Below, in pieces: positions 34,943 to 47,944 of a stretch of 64,000 nucleotides of DNA. The DNA is from Lichenostomus cassidix (taxonomy: Eukaryota > Chordata > Aves > Passeriformes > Meliphagidae), in assembly GCA_008360975.2 (NCBI GenBank), contig CM039211.1, forward strand, positions 4,719,522 to 4,783,521. The letters are read 5' to 3'. The position numbers and the translations under genes are program-made. The notes below the pieces were generated by a model. It was not told the DNA's origin. It did not search any database and worked only from the letters and a program-made list of their open reading frames with translations. How positions within the stretch are numbered: position 1 is the first letter of the stretch; each line of letters starts with the position of its first letter.

Positions 34943-37900
34943 TGATGAGCAGCCTCCTTCTTTATCGGGAGGAAGAAAGATGAGGTGGTCATAGCACACA
35001 CAAATGGATATGAAGAACAGACAACAAAACGTGTTGGAACAGTTAAAAAGGGGAGAAAAGGTACATCCGAAGGAATCAGGTGGAGATTTTGGTTTTACTG
35101 CTGGGGAAGAGCGGGGCGGGGGGGGAAGGAAAGCTGCAGCCTCTCAGCCTGATGGCTCCTGGGACAGACCAAAGGTATCATCAGCCACAGATCCCTTCTA
35201 AGCCTTAATTGCTTCTCAAAAAAATGTGTCAAAAGGCTTACACAGATTTAGTTTGCAATTTAATTAAAGGATTAGCAAAGTTTTCTTTTCTTATGTGGGA
35301 GCTATCAAGAATAGGAACTTGCATAGAAGATCAGCTCATTTAACATAGCTACTTAATTGCATTAATAGAGCCTTTGCTTAGGCAAAGCACTGCAAATCGA
35401 GCGCAGTATTTCACTTCATGCAGAAACACTCCTCAGGGAGGTGAGCTGAACGCAGGGTGTGCACAAAACACAACCCAGGAGAACACAAACACAGGCTGGT
35501 GGGGAGCAGGGTGGTCCCAGGGTGAGCGTCCTGCCTGCAGAGTGACAGCCTCATTGCTGGGAATGCTCTTGGAAAAGCCAGCTCAGTGCACCTCGGCGTT
35601 CTGTACTCACATTATTAAAATTTAATTGCTTTGAGATCAGTACGGGGAAAAAAATCCAGATTGCAAGCTGCATCCCTGGCGATGCACTGTGCAGGGAGTC
35701 TGCCTTCAACCAGGACAAAAATGCTGCTCCAAGGCCTTCCCCTCCATTCCACCCCAGTTCCCCCTTCCCTCTCCCTGCTAGGCTCCAGTGCTGGAGCACT
35801 GGGGGTGTCCCAGCCCAGGGCAGCCTCCCTGTGCAGAGCAGACATCTGTCCCTGTGCTCTCCTGTGCCTCTGTCCCCATGCCACGTCAGCCCTGGGGACA
35901 AGCACCAGTCCTTGCCCTGCCCCAGGGCACAGGAAATATGTAATATTTGTAAATAAATGCTCACACCATCCGGCAAACATTCTGAATGCCCCAAGACAAG
36001 ACAATTCCTAAAGCCTTGTGCAGAGAGGAAAATGCAGAGGGGAATATTTCAATATGTAGGCAGAGGGAAGAGCTCAGTGCTCGACTGAAACTTTTATTGA
36101 GTGTTACATAAGAGTGAGGTAATTATATCTAGTAGTCTTCATGGCACACTCTTGAGTTTTAATTCACCCTAGATATTGGGTTTATTATGATTTAAAAAAC
36201 CAACATTGATTTCTACTTCCTTATTGCTGATTATGCATTTGAAATTTGCTGTGTGCTGTGTTTTCCAATCCCTTCTTTCCCAAGAATCACAATTTTCCTA
36301 CAGCATGTTGCAAAGTCATAAAAACTGACTGCTTTAAAAATAAAAATAAAAGGCTAAAAACTCCATTAACAACAGAAGTATTTGTCATTGTTGTTTCTAT
36401 GGGCAGCTATCAGTATTTTAAATAAAAATGACCTTATTTTATAACACCTGAAGAAACACTTTTACTTACTCTCAAGGAAACATCTCGAAGCATGGCAGGC
36501 ATGAAAAGAATTAGAGATTCCTTGCAAGTGCAAAAGAACATCAATATTTGAAAATTATAAATGTCGTAAGTCTCTCTCTCTACAGTTTAGTTACAGTTAG
36601 ACTAAACCAGTCCAGTTTCAAACAAATACCTCACAGTGAGCAGCCTGGCCTGCAAGGACTTGCATCTCACAAATTAAGGTGATATTGTTTCAGAAATTGC
36701 TAAAGATTTGTAAGAAAATATCCTTTCCTTTCTACTTGTCCCTAGGTCTAGGCATGGGAAACATCTACAAAGTAATTAAGTCCCAGTTCTCTCAGTGCAA
36801 TGCAGCAATCCACCAAACCTTTATTTCCCTAAAAAACATAGTATTTCACTAGTTTAGCAGTATTTTTACATAGGGTAGAAATATTTGGATCATTCACTTG
36901 CAAACAGATACCAATAACAAGCATTAATTTCACTGCAGGAAACACACTTTTTGTTACACCTGACTCAGCTGACATTTCAGTGATCCCTAAATTGATTTGT
37001 ATACCTTGTAAACTTTTGTGTTAGCAAATTCATGTAATTCCTATAAATACCTCTGGAAAACTATGCAACACAAAGAAAAATCCTCTGGAGAATTACCTCA
37101 ATGAAAGATGCTGTCTGGCAGCAGTAGAGGTAATTGCTACTGGCAATGTATTTCACTTTGCACATTCTGTAATAACTTTTTACATCACCAAACACGAGGA
37201 GAGTGGCTGCACCCAGCCCTCTCCCTCCCTCTCTTCCGAAATCCAAGTGCTCTGCCAGGTTTTGCTGCTCCCTGTGGCTGTGAGTTCTGAAGGAAACACC
37301 TCCAAGAGAAGATGCACAAAGGTGAAATTTTTCTGCTGAGAGCAGGGAGGAGAACCGTGACAAAGCTGAATGAAGTGGTGAATACTACCTTTAAACTATG
37401 GAAGAAAGCCATGAAGTGCAGAGGTCTTTCAAGTAGACTGTGCCTGTCTGGACAGCGCAAAGCTGCACTTTGCACATCAATATTGAATTTTAACCGTGCG
37501 CTGGCAGTGGAAGCCAATACCCTATGCAGGTCTCCAAAAACATTAATATTTGAAAAATGAGATTTACATTCCTTTCTTGAGACATCCCAAGGCTAGGGTG
37601 AATTCCCACTATGACCAGGCACCATCTAAGCACAGGTCACTCCTCTTTAACCTTACAGGATCAAACCTGTTGACTCAACCCACAGACAAAACTTTATTAC
37701 TCTGATTTAAAAACAGAGCACATCTCCAAGATGATCCCACTACCAAGACTGTACGTCAAATTCTTTTTAAAATTAGTGTGCTGGAACTGAAAAGACAATA
37801 AAAGAATAATTAAGAGAAAAGACAAGAGCAGCTTCTCATCTCTCTCTAAGAAGGACTCCTGCTGTAAAAGACCCAACTTAACCACAGCAAAAGAAGTGGC

Positions 37901-38849
37901 AAAAAAAGCTCTTAGCAAAATTAAGACTTTTACGTGTTTGTCAGCGAGTTGTTGTTTCTTCATACTTCACTCACTCTCCCGAGGCTGAGGAGGGTCTGCC
38001 TGGCTGGAAAATCTGCTCACAGATGCTTCCCTGGGCTCCTGCTGCACCTCTGTCCCAGATGTGCCCTAAAACCAGCAGCAAACACACCAGGAGTAGTTTG
38101 CATCTCCTCAGAGAGCGCCCTCCCATAGTCATAGCCTTTTACCTATTCACTAGGAGCTACAATAATCAGCAGTGAATAAAACAAATGAAACAGTGCCTTT
38201 CCTGATTACCTGGCAGGTCTACAGGAACCTCCCAGAGGCAGCCAGACAAGCTCCTCAGCTGGCCGAGCAGGGCTGACCATCACAATTTGTTTCCAGTGTA
38301 ACCATGGACATTGCAGCCTGCTGTGGTTCTTCCCCACAGCATGAGCAGCCCAGCAACACCAAACTCCTCTCCCCAGGCTTAACTCAGTTCTCAGTTTCTT
38401 TCACTGAAGCCAGGTCTGTTTTTCTTCCTTGTCAGAGCACAGTCTGAATTCTCCCTTGAGGGTGAGGACTAAAAGCGTATTTAGCACATACAGGAATTTA
38501 GTAATGGCTCATTTATTCTCTTTGATGAAATGGTCAGAGGTCTCCAGACCCACAGCCCTGCATCTGAGCACATTAATAACAGAACACTGCATTCACTGTG
38601 CTTCACAATGCCTGCCTTGGAGAAACACACACCTGTAGTCACACCTGGAAAGATTAATTTTCCCTTCAGCCTCTCCAGCTTAGGCCAATGCACTGCAGAG
38701 TCTGGGAGGGGAAGCTCCCACTGCTCCCCGCTGCTTGAGTGGCAGACAAACTGTTTGTTTAACTGGTCCTCTGCCATCAGAAGAGCCTGGAGAGCAGTGT
38801 TTGTTTAAGGTTAGCAGTTATGACAGCTAGAGAAATTACCCCTTTCCTG

Positions 38850-39010
38850 CAGTCCTTCAGGACAGGCTGCTCCAGCTGGGTCCCTCTACGGGGTCAGTCC
38901 TGCAGGGACAAACCCTGCCACCAAACCTGCTGTTGGGGCTCCTCCTGACACAGCTCCTGCAGGAGCTCCTCCTCAGGAATCCCTGCACAGGTGTGGCTCC
39001 TCCAGGCCCC
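38850..39010. repeat. Possible old interspersed repeat, class unknown
   Basis: A sharply bounded G+C-richer block (CTTCAGGACAGGCTGCTCCA through CTCCTCCAGGCCCCTCCATG) between AT-rich flanks, just beyond the MSH3 3' end. The phrasing resembles a repeat seen in bird genomes, but I cannot assign a family. Confidence 0.3.
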
Positions 39011-39494
39011 TCCATGGCATCCAAACCCAGCACACCACTTCATTATCCTTCATAAATATTTCAGACTCTTTGCAGAGGTTTAAGCACGTCAGCATCGTCC
39101 ATTTTCACAGCAACCTATTTTAGACTGGTTGTTTGTAGGGAAAACCAATTTGGATATCACATTCCCATATGAAATTTGGCCTTGGTAACTGGAAATTAAA
39201 AGATTAAGAAGCGGTTCTGAATTTTTCAGCTTCACTTTGCATTAGACAGAGCACTGAGGATGCCAGCTGCACACTCTGAATCGCCCCTTTCACTCACCCT
39301 ACAATACTCCAACATTATTTCTGGCATTTAGTCTTTCTCCAGACTGTGCCAGACAGGGAAAAGATCAGGAAGAAAGGGTGCTCTAAAAAAACAGTGAATT
39401 TTTAACGCATTAATATTAGAACAAGGAAAAAAGTCTCTTTATAGTATCCATTTTTAGCAGTTGCAGGCTGGACAGCAGAGTTGAGACTCAACTA

Positions 39495-39837
39495 CATTTT
39501 CCCAACACAGACAAGTATTTCTTCAGAAACTGAAGCTCAATAAAGGTGAAACACATTATTTTATTTATAAAATAGTTACCTAATAATTTATCAATAATTT
39601 TTTCATGGTTTTAAAACAAATTAGATCAAATCCCCATAGACAGTTTGCAATTAAGGAAAAGGGTGCAAAGGAAGGGATGTGGAGAGAGAAGATTACACAT
39701 GATGCAGCATCTGTGATCTCTCAGAAAGCAAAAAAGTAAACTGAGTCCACCTGGACCTATACCCTGATAAAATCCATTAATCCCCAGTTTGTGTTTTGCA
39801 TCTCCAGCATCTTCAACCTTTAACCATGATTTGAGGA
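39495..39837 (-). other. MSH3: MSH3 3' UTR (likely extent)
   Basis: Sequence downstream of the stop codon at 39838-39840 up to a plausible poly(A) site. No coding content. The end is set by the candidate poly(A) signal at 39560-39565 and a GT-rich stretch beyond it. Alternative longer 3' ends cannot be excluded. Confidence 0.55.
39560..39565 (-). terminator. MSH3: Candidate MSH3 poly(A) signal (AATAAA)
   Basis: AATAAA on the minus strand, about 275 nt after the stop codon. A GT-rich element (CTTGTCTGTGTTGGG on the minus strand, about 39501-39515) follows 45-60 nt downstream, the usual position for cleavage-stimulating sequence. It is the first well-supported signal after the stop. Confidence 0.55.
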
Positions 39838-39946
39838 TTAAAAACTGTCCTTTCTTTCATCTTCAGCTTCACACATATTTTTCCATTTCTGTAGTTCCTG
39901 AGAATCATTTATCTTCCATGCTTCAGCAAAGGACTTCATTTTTTTC
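39838..39946 (-). CDS. MSH3: MSH3 terminal coding exon (C-terminus and stop)
   Basis: Too short to stand out as an open frame, this exon was found by looking for the known MSH3 C-terminus. After the acceptor ...CACAG the sequence starts with one base that completes an Arg codon, then encodes KKMKSFAEAWKINDSQELQK followed by WKNMCEAEDERKDSF and TAA. Mammalian MSH3 ends with a related helix containing '(K/R)(L/M)K.FA..W' and 'DLQKW'. The frame joins the penultimate exon exactly (AG|G). The last ~15 residues diverge from mammals and are strongly charged; the extreme C-terminus is poorly conserved in the family. It belongs to the C-terminal helical region near the MSH2-binding surface. Confidence 0.9.
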
Positions 39947-41850
39947 CTGTGGGAGAAAGAAAAAAACCCTAATCAAAATACAGACACATTTTTAAGTGAA
40001 TCACATCAAACCCTGAAAGTCTTACAGTCATCTACAAAATTTTATACACAGTCCAAAATAGCACAGCTCAAAATGTCACGTGATCTTCAAACAACCAGTT
40101 AATATTTTCTAAGATACATGTTCCTGCTCTAGGTCAGCCAACAAATTGATTTTATAACTAACTTACAGTACCAGAAGGTGTTGACAAAAGGATATAAACA
40201 AATGATAACAACAAATTGTTAAAGGAAATAAACAGCTTTGTAGTTGGCCCTGTTTAATTTTCATCATTCAGTTCCTACAAATTTGTATTTGTAGAATCAT
40301 AAAAAGAAAAGCCATTTTCAATACCAATGAGTGCACACACTCTTCCTATTTTCTTCTTAGCATTTCTTGATTTATAAGAGCTGTGACAAATTACAAGACG
40401 CTTAAAATGGGTTAACAAACATTCCCGATGACAGCAATGTCAAAACTGGATGAAATTACCCAGTGGATTTTCTTAAATAATATGAAAGTGATTTAAAAAA
40501 AATAAGACAAGGCATGTGGCCCGTGGGTATTGTGGAGCAGCAGGGCAGGGCTGCCAGCAGGTCTGAGTGTTACCCCAGAGCAGGGTAACCTCAGCATCTC
40601 TTTTGGGAACAAGGCTCAGGGGTGCCCAGATTTGGTGCTGAGACAGGAAAAGGACTCCTGTGAAGGATTTACTCCTTGTCACTGTGAGAATACAAGCAAA
40701 TTGTGCTCAAAACCCAAAATGCAGCTGGCAGCTGTCACCTCCCAGGGCATGTGTGGGACACAGGCGTGTCCCATCAGCAGCACTGCTCAGGCACCTTCCT
40801 GTGCCCCTCTGGGCACCCCAAACAGGCTGCATCACCCCATTCTGATCCTACTGCTCATGGCTTTCTGTGCAGTTAACTCCCTTTGCAGCAATGAAGATGG
40901 GCAGAACTCTCCTGGACCTGTCCAGGTGATCTGCCAGCAGAATTCTCACAGAACAAAGATCAACGAAAACGATGTATTACATTATTTCACATTTTATTAT
41001 CCAGTACCTCTGCCATTTCAACTCATACTCTCACCTTTCTGAACAATTTTTTCTTGATTTTAGAACACTACACAGCCTGTAATAGCACAATTAAGATCCT
41101 GCTTGATACCTGTTTTTACTTTTGTCAATTATAGATGGGTATTTCCAATTACCATAAGCAGTCACATTATTTTTCCTATAAACTGTCATGTATCTTCAAA
41201 TGTTTTTATTTTGCTTTATTAAGAAGGGATAAAAAACATTGTTAAGCACCGAGCACTGTCGAGTTTCAAACAGTTTGCACCTACAAATAATTAGTAGTCA
41301 AAATGTTCTCATATGAAATTATTCTGTCAGGATTAGGTACAGCCATCACACAACCAAGATCTTGGTTCATTATGTTCCTAAGGGGCTACTTGAATATTGC
41401 TCATAGGACTGCCACAGAAAATAACAGCAACAGAAAAAACCAGTGAAAATGGATATGAATATCTAAACTGTGCACATGATATTGCAGGATTTATAAACAT
41501 TATGCCATTTGATACACACAGGAATTTTCATAACTACTCTAATATATAAGGCACAAAAACCCCGGATGAAAATTGGTTATCAGAAAAACATTAAAATCCC
41601 CGGAATTTTCAGTAAAATTTTGGGTGTTTGTGGAGGCAATCAAAATATATTATAAATATTCATTTTCAAGTTAAATCAGAAGAATATCCACATTCTCTTC
41701 TACACTTTAGTACGCAAAGACAATTTCAAGTTCCAAACTAAGTCATATACTTCCTAAATTAAATTCGTTCGTATTTTCATTATCACTGGTGAGAACATAA
41801 TCATGTATTATAGAAGGAAGTAATTTTTCTTAAATCACAGTTGTTCTGAC
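39947..41850 (-). other. MSH3: MSH3 last intron (1.9 kb)
   Basis: Bounded by donor GTCAGA after 41851 and an acceptor CACAG before 39946. AT-rich apart from a G+C-richer block at about 40500-40950. No repeat or gene recognised. A 170-codon plus-strand frame at 40530-41042 has no recognisable domain. Confidence 0.85.
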
Positions 41851-42025
41851 CTTTTCATGTTCACTATTCTCTCCAGCTCCTTTGATTTGTGAGCTGCTTT
41901 CTTCAAGATTTCTTCAGGAATATCTGCCAGCTTGGCAACATTTAGCCCATAACTCCTTGCAGAGACTCCTTTAGTTATTTGATAAAGAAAAGTAATGAAT
42001 TCAGGATTCTCTTCTGCCTCAGATC
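41851..42025 (-). CDS. MSH3: MSH3 penultimate coding exon (helical clamp/dimerisation segment)
   Basis: Encodes [20 protein letters not shown] and then [38 protein letters not shown]. This is the conserved region after the MutS ATPase core, in which the 'SYG...A.LA..P..I...A' motif forms the helix-turn-helix used for dimerisation with MSH2. The exon is 175 bp: it starts with two bases that complete a Gly codon after the acceptor TTTTTTTAG and ends in AG before the donor GTCAGA. Identity to mammalian MSH3 is high except in the first ten residues, which fall in a variable linker. Confidence 0.96.
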
Positions 42026-42692
42026 CTAAAAAAGTAAAAACAAAATGAAAACCTCCTCTATGTGGCAAATACTGAAGTCCCTTGTCCTGGTTAGCTCACA
42101 AGGTAAGCAGATAATACAATAGTAGGAGTTATTTAGGGGAAAGGTTAATGGCAAATCCCAATGGAAAGTCATTTAAGAAAATCATTAAGAAGTCTACGAA
42201 TTATTTAGGGAACAGGCCTTTATGATGCCTCTTATAATTCAAGAACTGGGACCATCATCTTCTAAAACAGTTTAAAACAATCAGATGTGGTTTTTCACTC
42301 CACAGAGTGCTGAATTTTGGAGCTCCTTGACACAGTAGGATGAAGACAGTGAAAGTACACAATGTTAAATTAGGCAGCCCTGTTGACATGAAATCCACGG
42401 GAGACACAAAACACATCTTCCTCCTGAAGCCCCATAAACAGCTAATGTTTTCAGACAGTGAGATCTTTCAGAGGAGGAGCTGCCATATGTCTGATCCCTA
42501 ATCCCTGCTCCCTAATCCTTTGTGTTTGGCTGCTGTGGAAAGCTGGATGCTGGGATGGCGAATCTTTCAGCTACCCCAGCTCAGAGAAACATTGGAGGAA
42601 TTTCTGAAGGAAATGGGTGTGCAGCGTTCAGCCCCCAAAGGTGGGGCTGGAGGGGGTGTGGGGGTCAATGTCCATCAGTGTCCCTGCTGTAC
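42026..42692 (-). other. MSH3: MSH3 intron (667 bp)
   Basis: Runs from donor GTACAG to acceptor TTTTTTTAG. Unique sequence without recognised repeats or RNA genes. The plus-strand frames starting near 42520 are shadows. Confidence 0.9.
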
Positions 42693-42822
42693 CTCTGTGC
42701 TGCCCAGGCTCCTGGTCGCTCAGCAGGAAGGCCATGTGGTAGTTGCCCACGGCGTGGGGGTAAAGCTGCTGCAGCTCACACAGCGACGGGTAGTGCGTGA
42801 CGAACAGCACCAGGCTCTGCAC
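42693..42822 (-). CDS. MSH3: MSH3 coding exon with the H-loop (THYP)
   Basis: Encodes VQSLVLFVTHYPSLCELQQL, YPHAVGNYHMAFLLSDQEPG and QHRG. The THYP motif carries the histidine of the MutS/ABC H-loop, which contacts the gamma-phosphate of ATP; 'VGNYHM' is also characteristic. Exon length is 130 bp, phase 0 in and phase 1 out (donor GTACAG). The acceptor GTGCTGCAG lies at the very edge of an intronic minisatellite. The last ten residues (DQEPGQHRG) differ from the acidic linker of mammals, which is variable. The exon is markedly G+C-richer than its neighbours. Confidence 0.96.
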
Positions 42823-43741
<919 letters not shown>

Positions 43742-46700
43742 TCAAAAACAGGACAAGACAGCCTGATTTTCCCTCAAAAAGAACGCTGGGGCTTCAGACC
43801 ATGAGAAGAATTCCAGCAGAGGTAGCTGTGAAGGTGAATTTTACTCCTTTGGTTTAGTTCAACCACCTAACTCATACGGGTTTCTAATGCTAACAACACC
43901 CAAAAGTACCCACGACTGGCATTTCCAACCAGAGTGGAGGCTGCTGTGACCAGATACTTGCACATCCAAACAGCAGAGCTGTCATTTCCTTCCGACAGTA
44001 ACAAAATAACAATTATGTCCCCTAATTACACAGGTAACCAATCTTAACTGGCATGCTTAAAGAAGATTTAAAGACATTTTAAGATTTCTGTCCTTTCTTT
44101 TAAAACACAACTCTTAGCAGCCTCCAGGCAGGTGAGCTCCACAAATTCCTCCACATTCCATACAACCCTTCTCGCTCTGATTCAGATCCATGTTACCCTC
44201 AAACTCTACCTCAGATGGTGAATTCATGGTTTACATCTCAGAAACCTGTTGTTAATCCACCCTGGTTTTCTCTGTTCCTGCAGCTTTCCTTACCTGTTCA
44301 AGTAATACCCACTCTATACTGAAGAAAGGGAGAATTTTGGTTTTGCATTTATACTTTCAACTATGTTAATCACATTACAGCATCCCTTCTGGGACAGGTT
44401 ATCATGAGCAAGCCACTGAGCAGGGATGTGAAACTGGATTTATTCATTTTTACCACCCAATATATAGTTAAATACAAGCCACACTGGTTTAAGGAAAAGT
44501 TACTCATGTGCTTAGTATATCATATTTTCAAATTTAACAGCTGGCCACAACAATATTTAGAGCCAATCAGAACCTTTAAAGAGAATCCCAATATAGTTTT
44601 TCTTTTCTCTGTCTTTTACTGTGTCTGCATTGTAATTGCCTCTGTTACCTACAGAAGCACCACCAAGATACAAATAATTTTAGGAGGATATCATTACCAA
44701 GAGTAATTGACAAAAAACAAGCAGGTTGGACCCAGTACAACTATGATTGGTAAATATTCTCTGGTTCCTGCCCTGAAAATCTGTCAAGGTATCGTGCATA
44801 ACTGCACAATAAGCAAATCTTCAGCTATAAATTAATTAATTTTGGTTGCAGATGGGCATGTGAGCAAATTGAGTGTTTTTATTTCATTGAGTGTGTGCTT
44901 AAGCACACACAAGTTACACTCCCACACACTCCAAAAGACAGGTGATTCTGCCCATAAGCTAATTAAACTGCACATGATTTTTCTCTCTCAATTCAATATA
45001 CAACCCAGGATATTGAGGTATTATGAATTTGAGCCATTAACATTTTATTAAGCCACTTACTGCTGTAATCCTTCTAAGTGCTGGGTTAGGAATGATGAGC
45101 ATTTTAGTGCATTTCTCACAGTGCCCCAGCACCCCTCTGGCCCTGCCCAGCTGGGCTCAGCACCAGGTAAAGTCAAGCACTTTCACAGCCCCAGGTGCTG
45201 CTATAAAATCAAGTAATCCCCTTAGTGCCCAGAGAACAACACAACTCAGGTCTGTTTTAACACTCCTAACTGCAAACACATTCATCAGAAGGACAAATAC
45301 TCTTCATGTCTGAACAATCTCTGTCTCCTACATGAACAATTTCAATCTTAGTTTCCAGCCCTACAATTAGTGGCATTGTTATTTTCTCATTTTTTCCTTG
45401 GCTTTTCCTTACAGGAACAGCATGTCAGGCAGTCTGTTGTGTGCCTGTGATGATTACACCCAGAGCTCTCAGCTCCATTTTTCTCTGGGATTGCATCATT
45501 TCCATCAAGTCCACAAAATATTTTAGCCTTTCTTGTATCTAATTTGCATTCACAAAAATAATTTTCTGAACTTCCTCACTAAATGCTCAAGATACAAACA
45601 GAAATTAGTATTATCTTTCTCTTGTTGTTTAAGACAGCTGCAAAAGAAGTCTTTCTTTTCAGCATCTCAAAACATTCAAATCCAACTCAAGCTTAACTAC
45701 AGATTAACCAAAAAAAAAAAGTGTATTTTTAAATGACATAAAACCTCTTAAATGTCATCCTTTGAAAATGGATAAAATTGTTCTTTCTGCCGCTGTCCTT
45801 TGCACTAGGAAAATTGCACTTGTTTTTTGAGCCTACACACTGACCACCATTATCCAAAAAAGGTGCAGGAACAACTGATTTAGTGTGGATGATTGCATTT
45901 ATAAAACCAACAGTTAATCTGCAGCAAGGCATTGCTCCCTAACTTCATGCTCTCTTATTCCTGCTACAACAAGGTTGTTGAGTCACAAAACCTCATGCTT
46001 AGACAACTCTTTTTTTTCCCATTTAAAACAGTCATAATAAACCTCACCAAACTTCTCCAAGGCTCCATCACTTTGAATCCACATTCTGATGCACCTCTCC
46101 TCCTAACTGTTTTTCTATATTAAAACATTAAACCTCTTCCCCTGCTGTCCTGCCCACCAGGACCGTGCAGACAGGCAGGGTGAGCAGTGTCTCTTTAGGT
46201 CCAGCACTCCTCAGCAGGTGCAGTTTGGCTGGAAAACACTTGTTTTAATGCCTCTTTGACAGCCAACCACAACATCTTCATCTTATGATGTTCAACACAC
46301 TTATTACACAAACTTTAAAAAAAAGAGGATGCATTATCTCGTTTCAGTGCTAAGTTCAAGCAGCAAAAGCTCCTGTCAAAGGCCTCAGAAAAAAACAACG
46401 GAGAGGCAATGCTTTTGTGAATTAAATTTTCAGAGGGTAAGTTAGAGGATATAACTGAGCTACCTCTCAAAAGAAGTTATCCAGCATGCTCCTAGAGCTG
46501 GCTTGGGTTCAAGAGCACAGTGTGGAATCCAGGAAGGTCACGCTTCCTTTATTTTACTGTGAATCTCTCACAGTTTGTGGAAATTAACAAGCAGCCCAGG
46601 AGCTCAGAGTGGTAACAAGACCCACCTACATTCCACCAAGTGAATCCTGGAGAACAAGACTGCAAAACCACTCCTTAGAGCCTTATTTCCAAGCAGTGGT

Positions 46701-47919
46701 CAATAGCCCAATGCTTCTTATTGATTCCTAGTTTATACAGTACTTAGTGCTGGAAAAAACCCCAAACGGAAATTACATTTTCCCACTGATTTTAGTTATA
46801 TCCATCTAAGTTTAGAAGCTCACCTAAAATACTAACGGCAGAAATGGAACCTGTTACAGCAGAATAAACCTAATTCAAGAACAATTAACATTAAGAGAAA
46901 ATTACTCTTTTCTCTGAGAATAAGGTGTAGAACACTCTCAGCACCAACAGAAATCACTTTCTGTGATTCAAAGATAACACTGAGAACACCATGAATAAAA
47001 TAAATTCTTAATGTAACTTCACAATTCCAGTCACTCCCTCACACAAACCCCTTTGAAATGTCATTCCAAAGATCACTGCATTTGCACAGGAGTAATTTAA
47101 ATTAAAATAACCAGTTTGCAAGAAGAGAGGGTTGGCTGTGCTGTTGCCTTACAGTTCACCCTTTTCTGGCAGGACTGTGCTCTCCACAACCCGAGCTGAG
47201 CAGAGCAGAGTGTCTGCAGGGCAGTGAGCACAGGGATGGGCAGGACAGGGCTGCAGCCCCAAACCTCAGCCAGGACAACTCTCAGGGCACACAAAGTGAT
47301 CTGCAGCCTTGTGCACCTCAGAGACACTCAGGCTGCCACCAGCAACTCCACACTGCCACGATGAACAGCCCAGCTTGGACTTTGTAACTCCTGACTGCTT
47401 TCCACACACAATGGAGATGGACTAATTCCTCAGGAGATTGCCTGTGCAAATTTATAACAGCTCACTGGCAAGAAACTAATACTTCACACTCCCCCACAAC
47501 CTACTGGTACATCGTTCTCTTCCCTTCCATCAAGATCTCACTAATGCAAACCAAAACTGACAATGAGAAAAATAATTTACAGAGGCTGTAATTACAGATT
47601 TAAGGAAAAAAAGGGAGTGTGACAGAAAGCATGGCTACCAGGACAGTTATTATTTTTGCATTATTCATGGATGACTGCTAAGAAGTGTGCCAAGTTACAT
47701 GGATGATAACAGGAAACCAGAAGATGCTCGTGATATAAATCTGTTTTCAGTCAACATGCACACGTGCTCAGCCATTTCTACAACTGTTTATTTGCACATT
47801 TACATGAAGAAATACCAATGGTATTTTACCTAATTTAGGGGAACAGCTGTTGAGAAGCCTGATAGAATGCATTTAATGTAAAATACATTTTTATTTCATA
47901 AATTATTGTAGATATGTGA

Positions 47920-47944
47920 TCTCAGTGACTCTCAGTCACTGAGA
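47920..47944. repeat. Perfect 10-bp hairpin, 5-base loop
   Basis: TCTCAGTGAC (47920-47929) pairs with GTCACTGAGA (47935-47944) across the loop TCTCA, within the large MSH3 intron. There is no T-run or tRNA/snoRNA context, so I give it no function. Confidence 0.8.

Larger units (their letters stand above)
18061..39494. other. Intergenic region between RASGRF2 promoter and MSH3 3' end
   Basis: No supported gene on either strand. It holds four CR1 fragments (27183-27268, 29918-29993, 31700-32047, 33055-33195), simple repeats, a 29-base A tract, a perfect hairpin near 18.7 kb, and moderately GC-rich patches at 21.3-21.8, 24.75-25.4, 28.1-28.85, 30.5-30.8 and 35.4-35.95 kb. Blocks 18720-20830, 20870-27180, 33200-34900 and 34950-39490 otherwise show only unique sequence to my reading. 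Enhancers of RASGRF2 could lie here but cannot be recognised without alignment. The longest open frame, 26524-27105 plus, shows no recognisable domain. Confidence 0.7.

Noticed and set aside
40530..41042. 170-codon plus-strand frame antisense to MSH3's last intron
   Set aside because: No recognisable domain and no independent promoter evidence; probably chance in a GC-richer patch.
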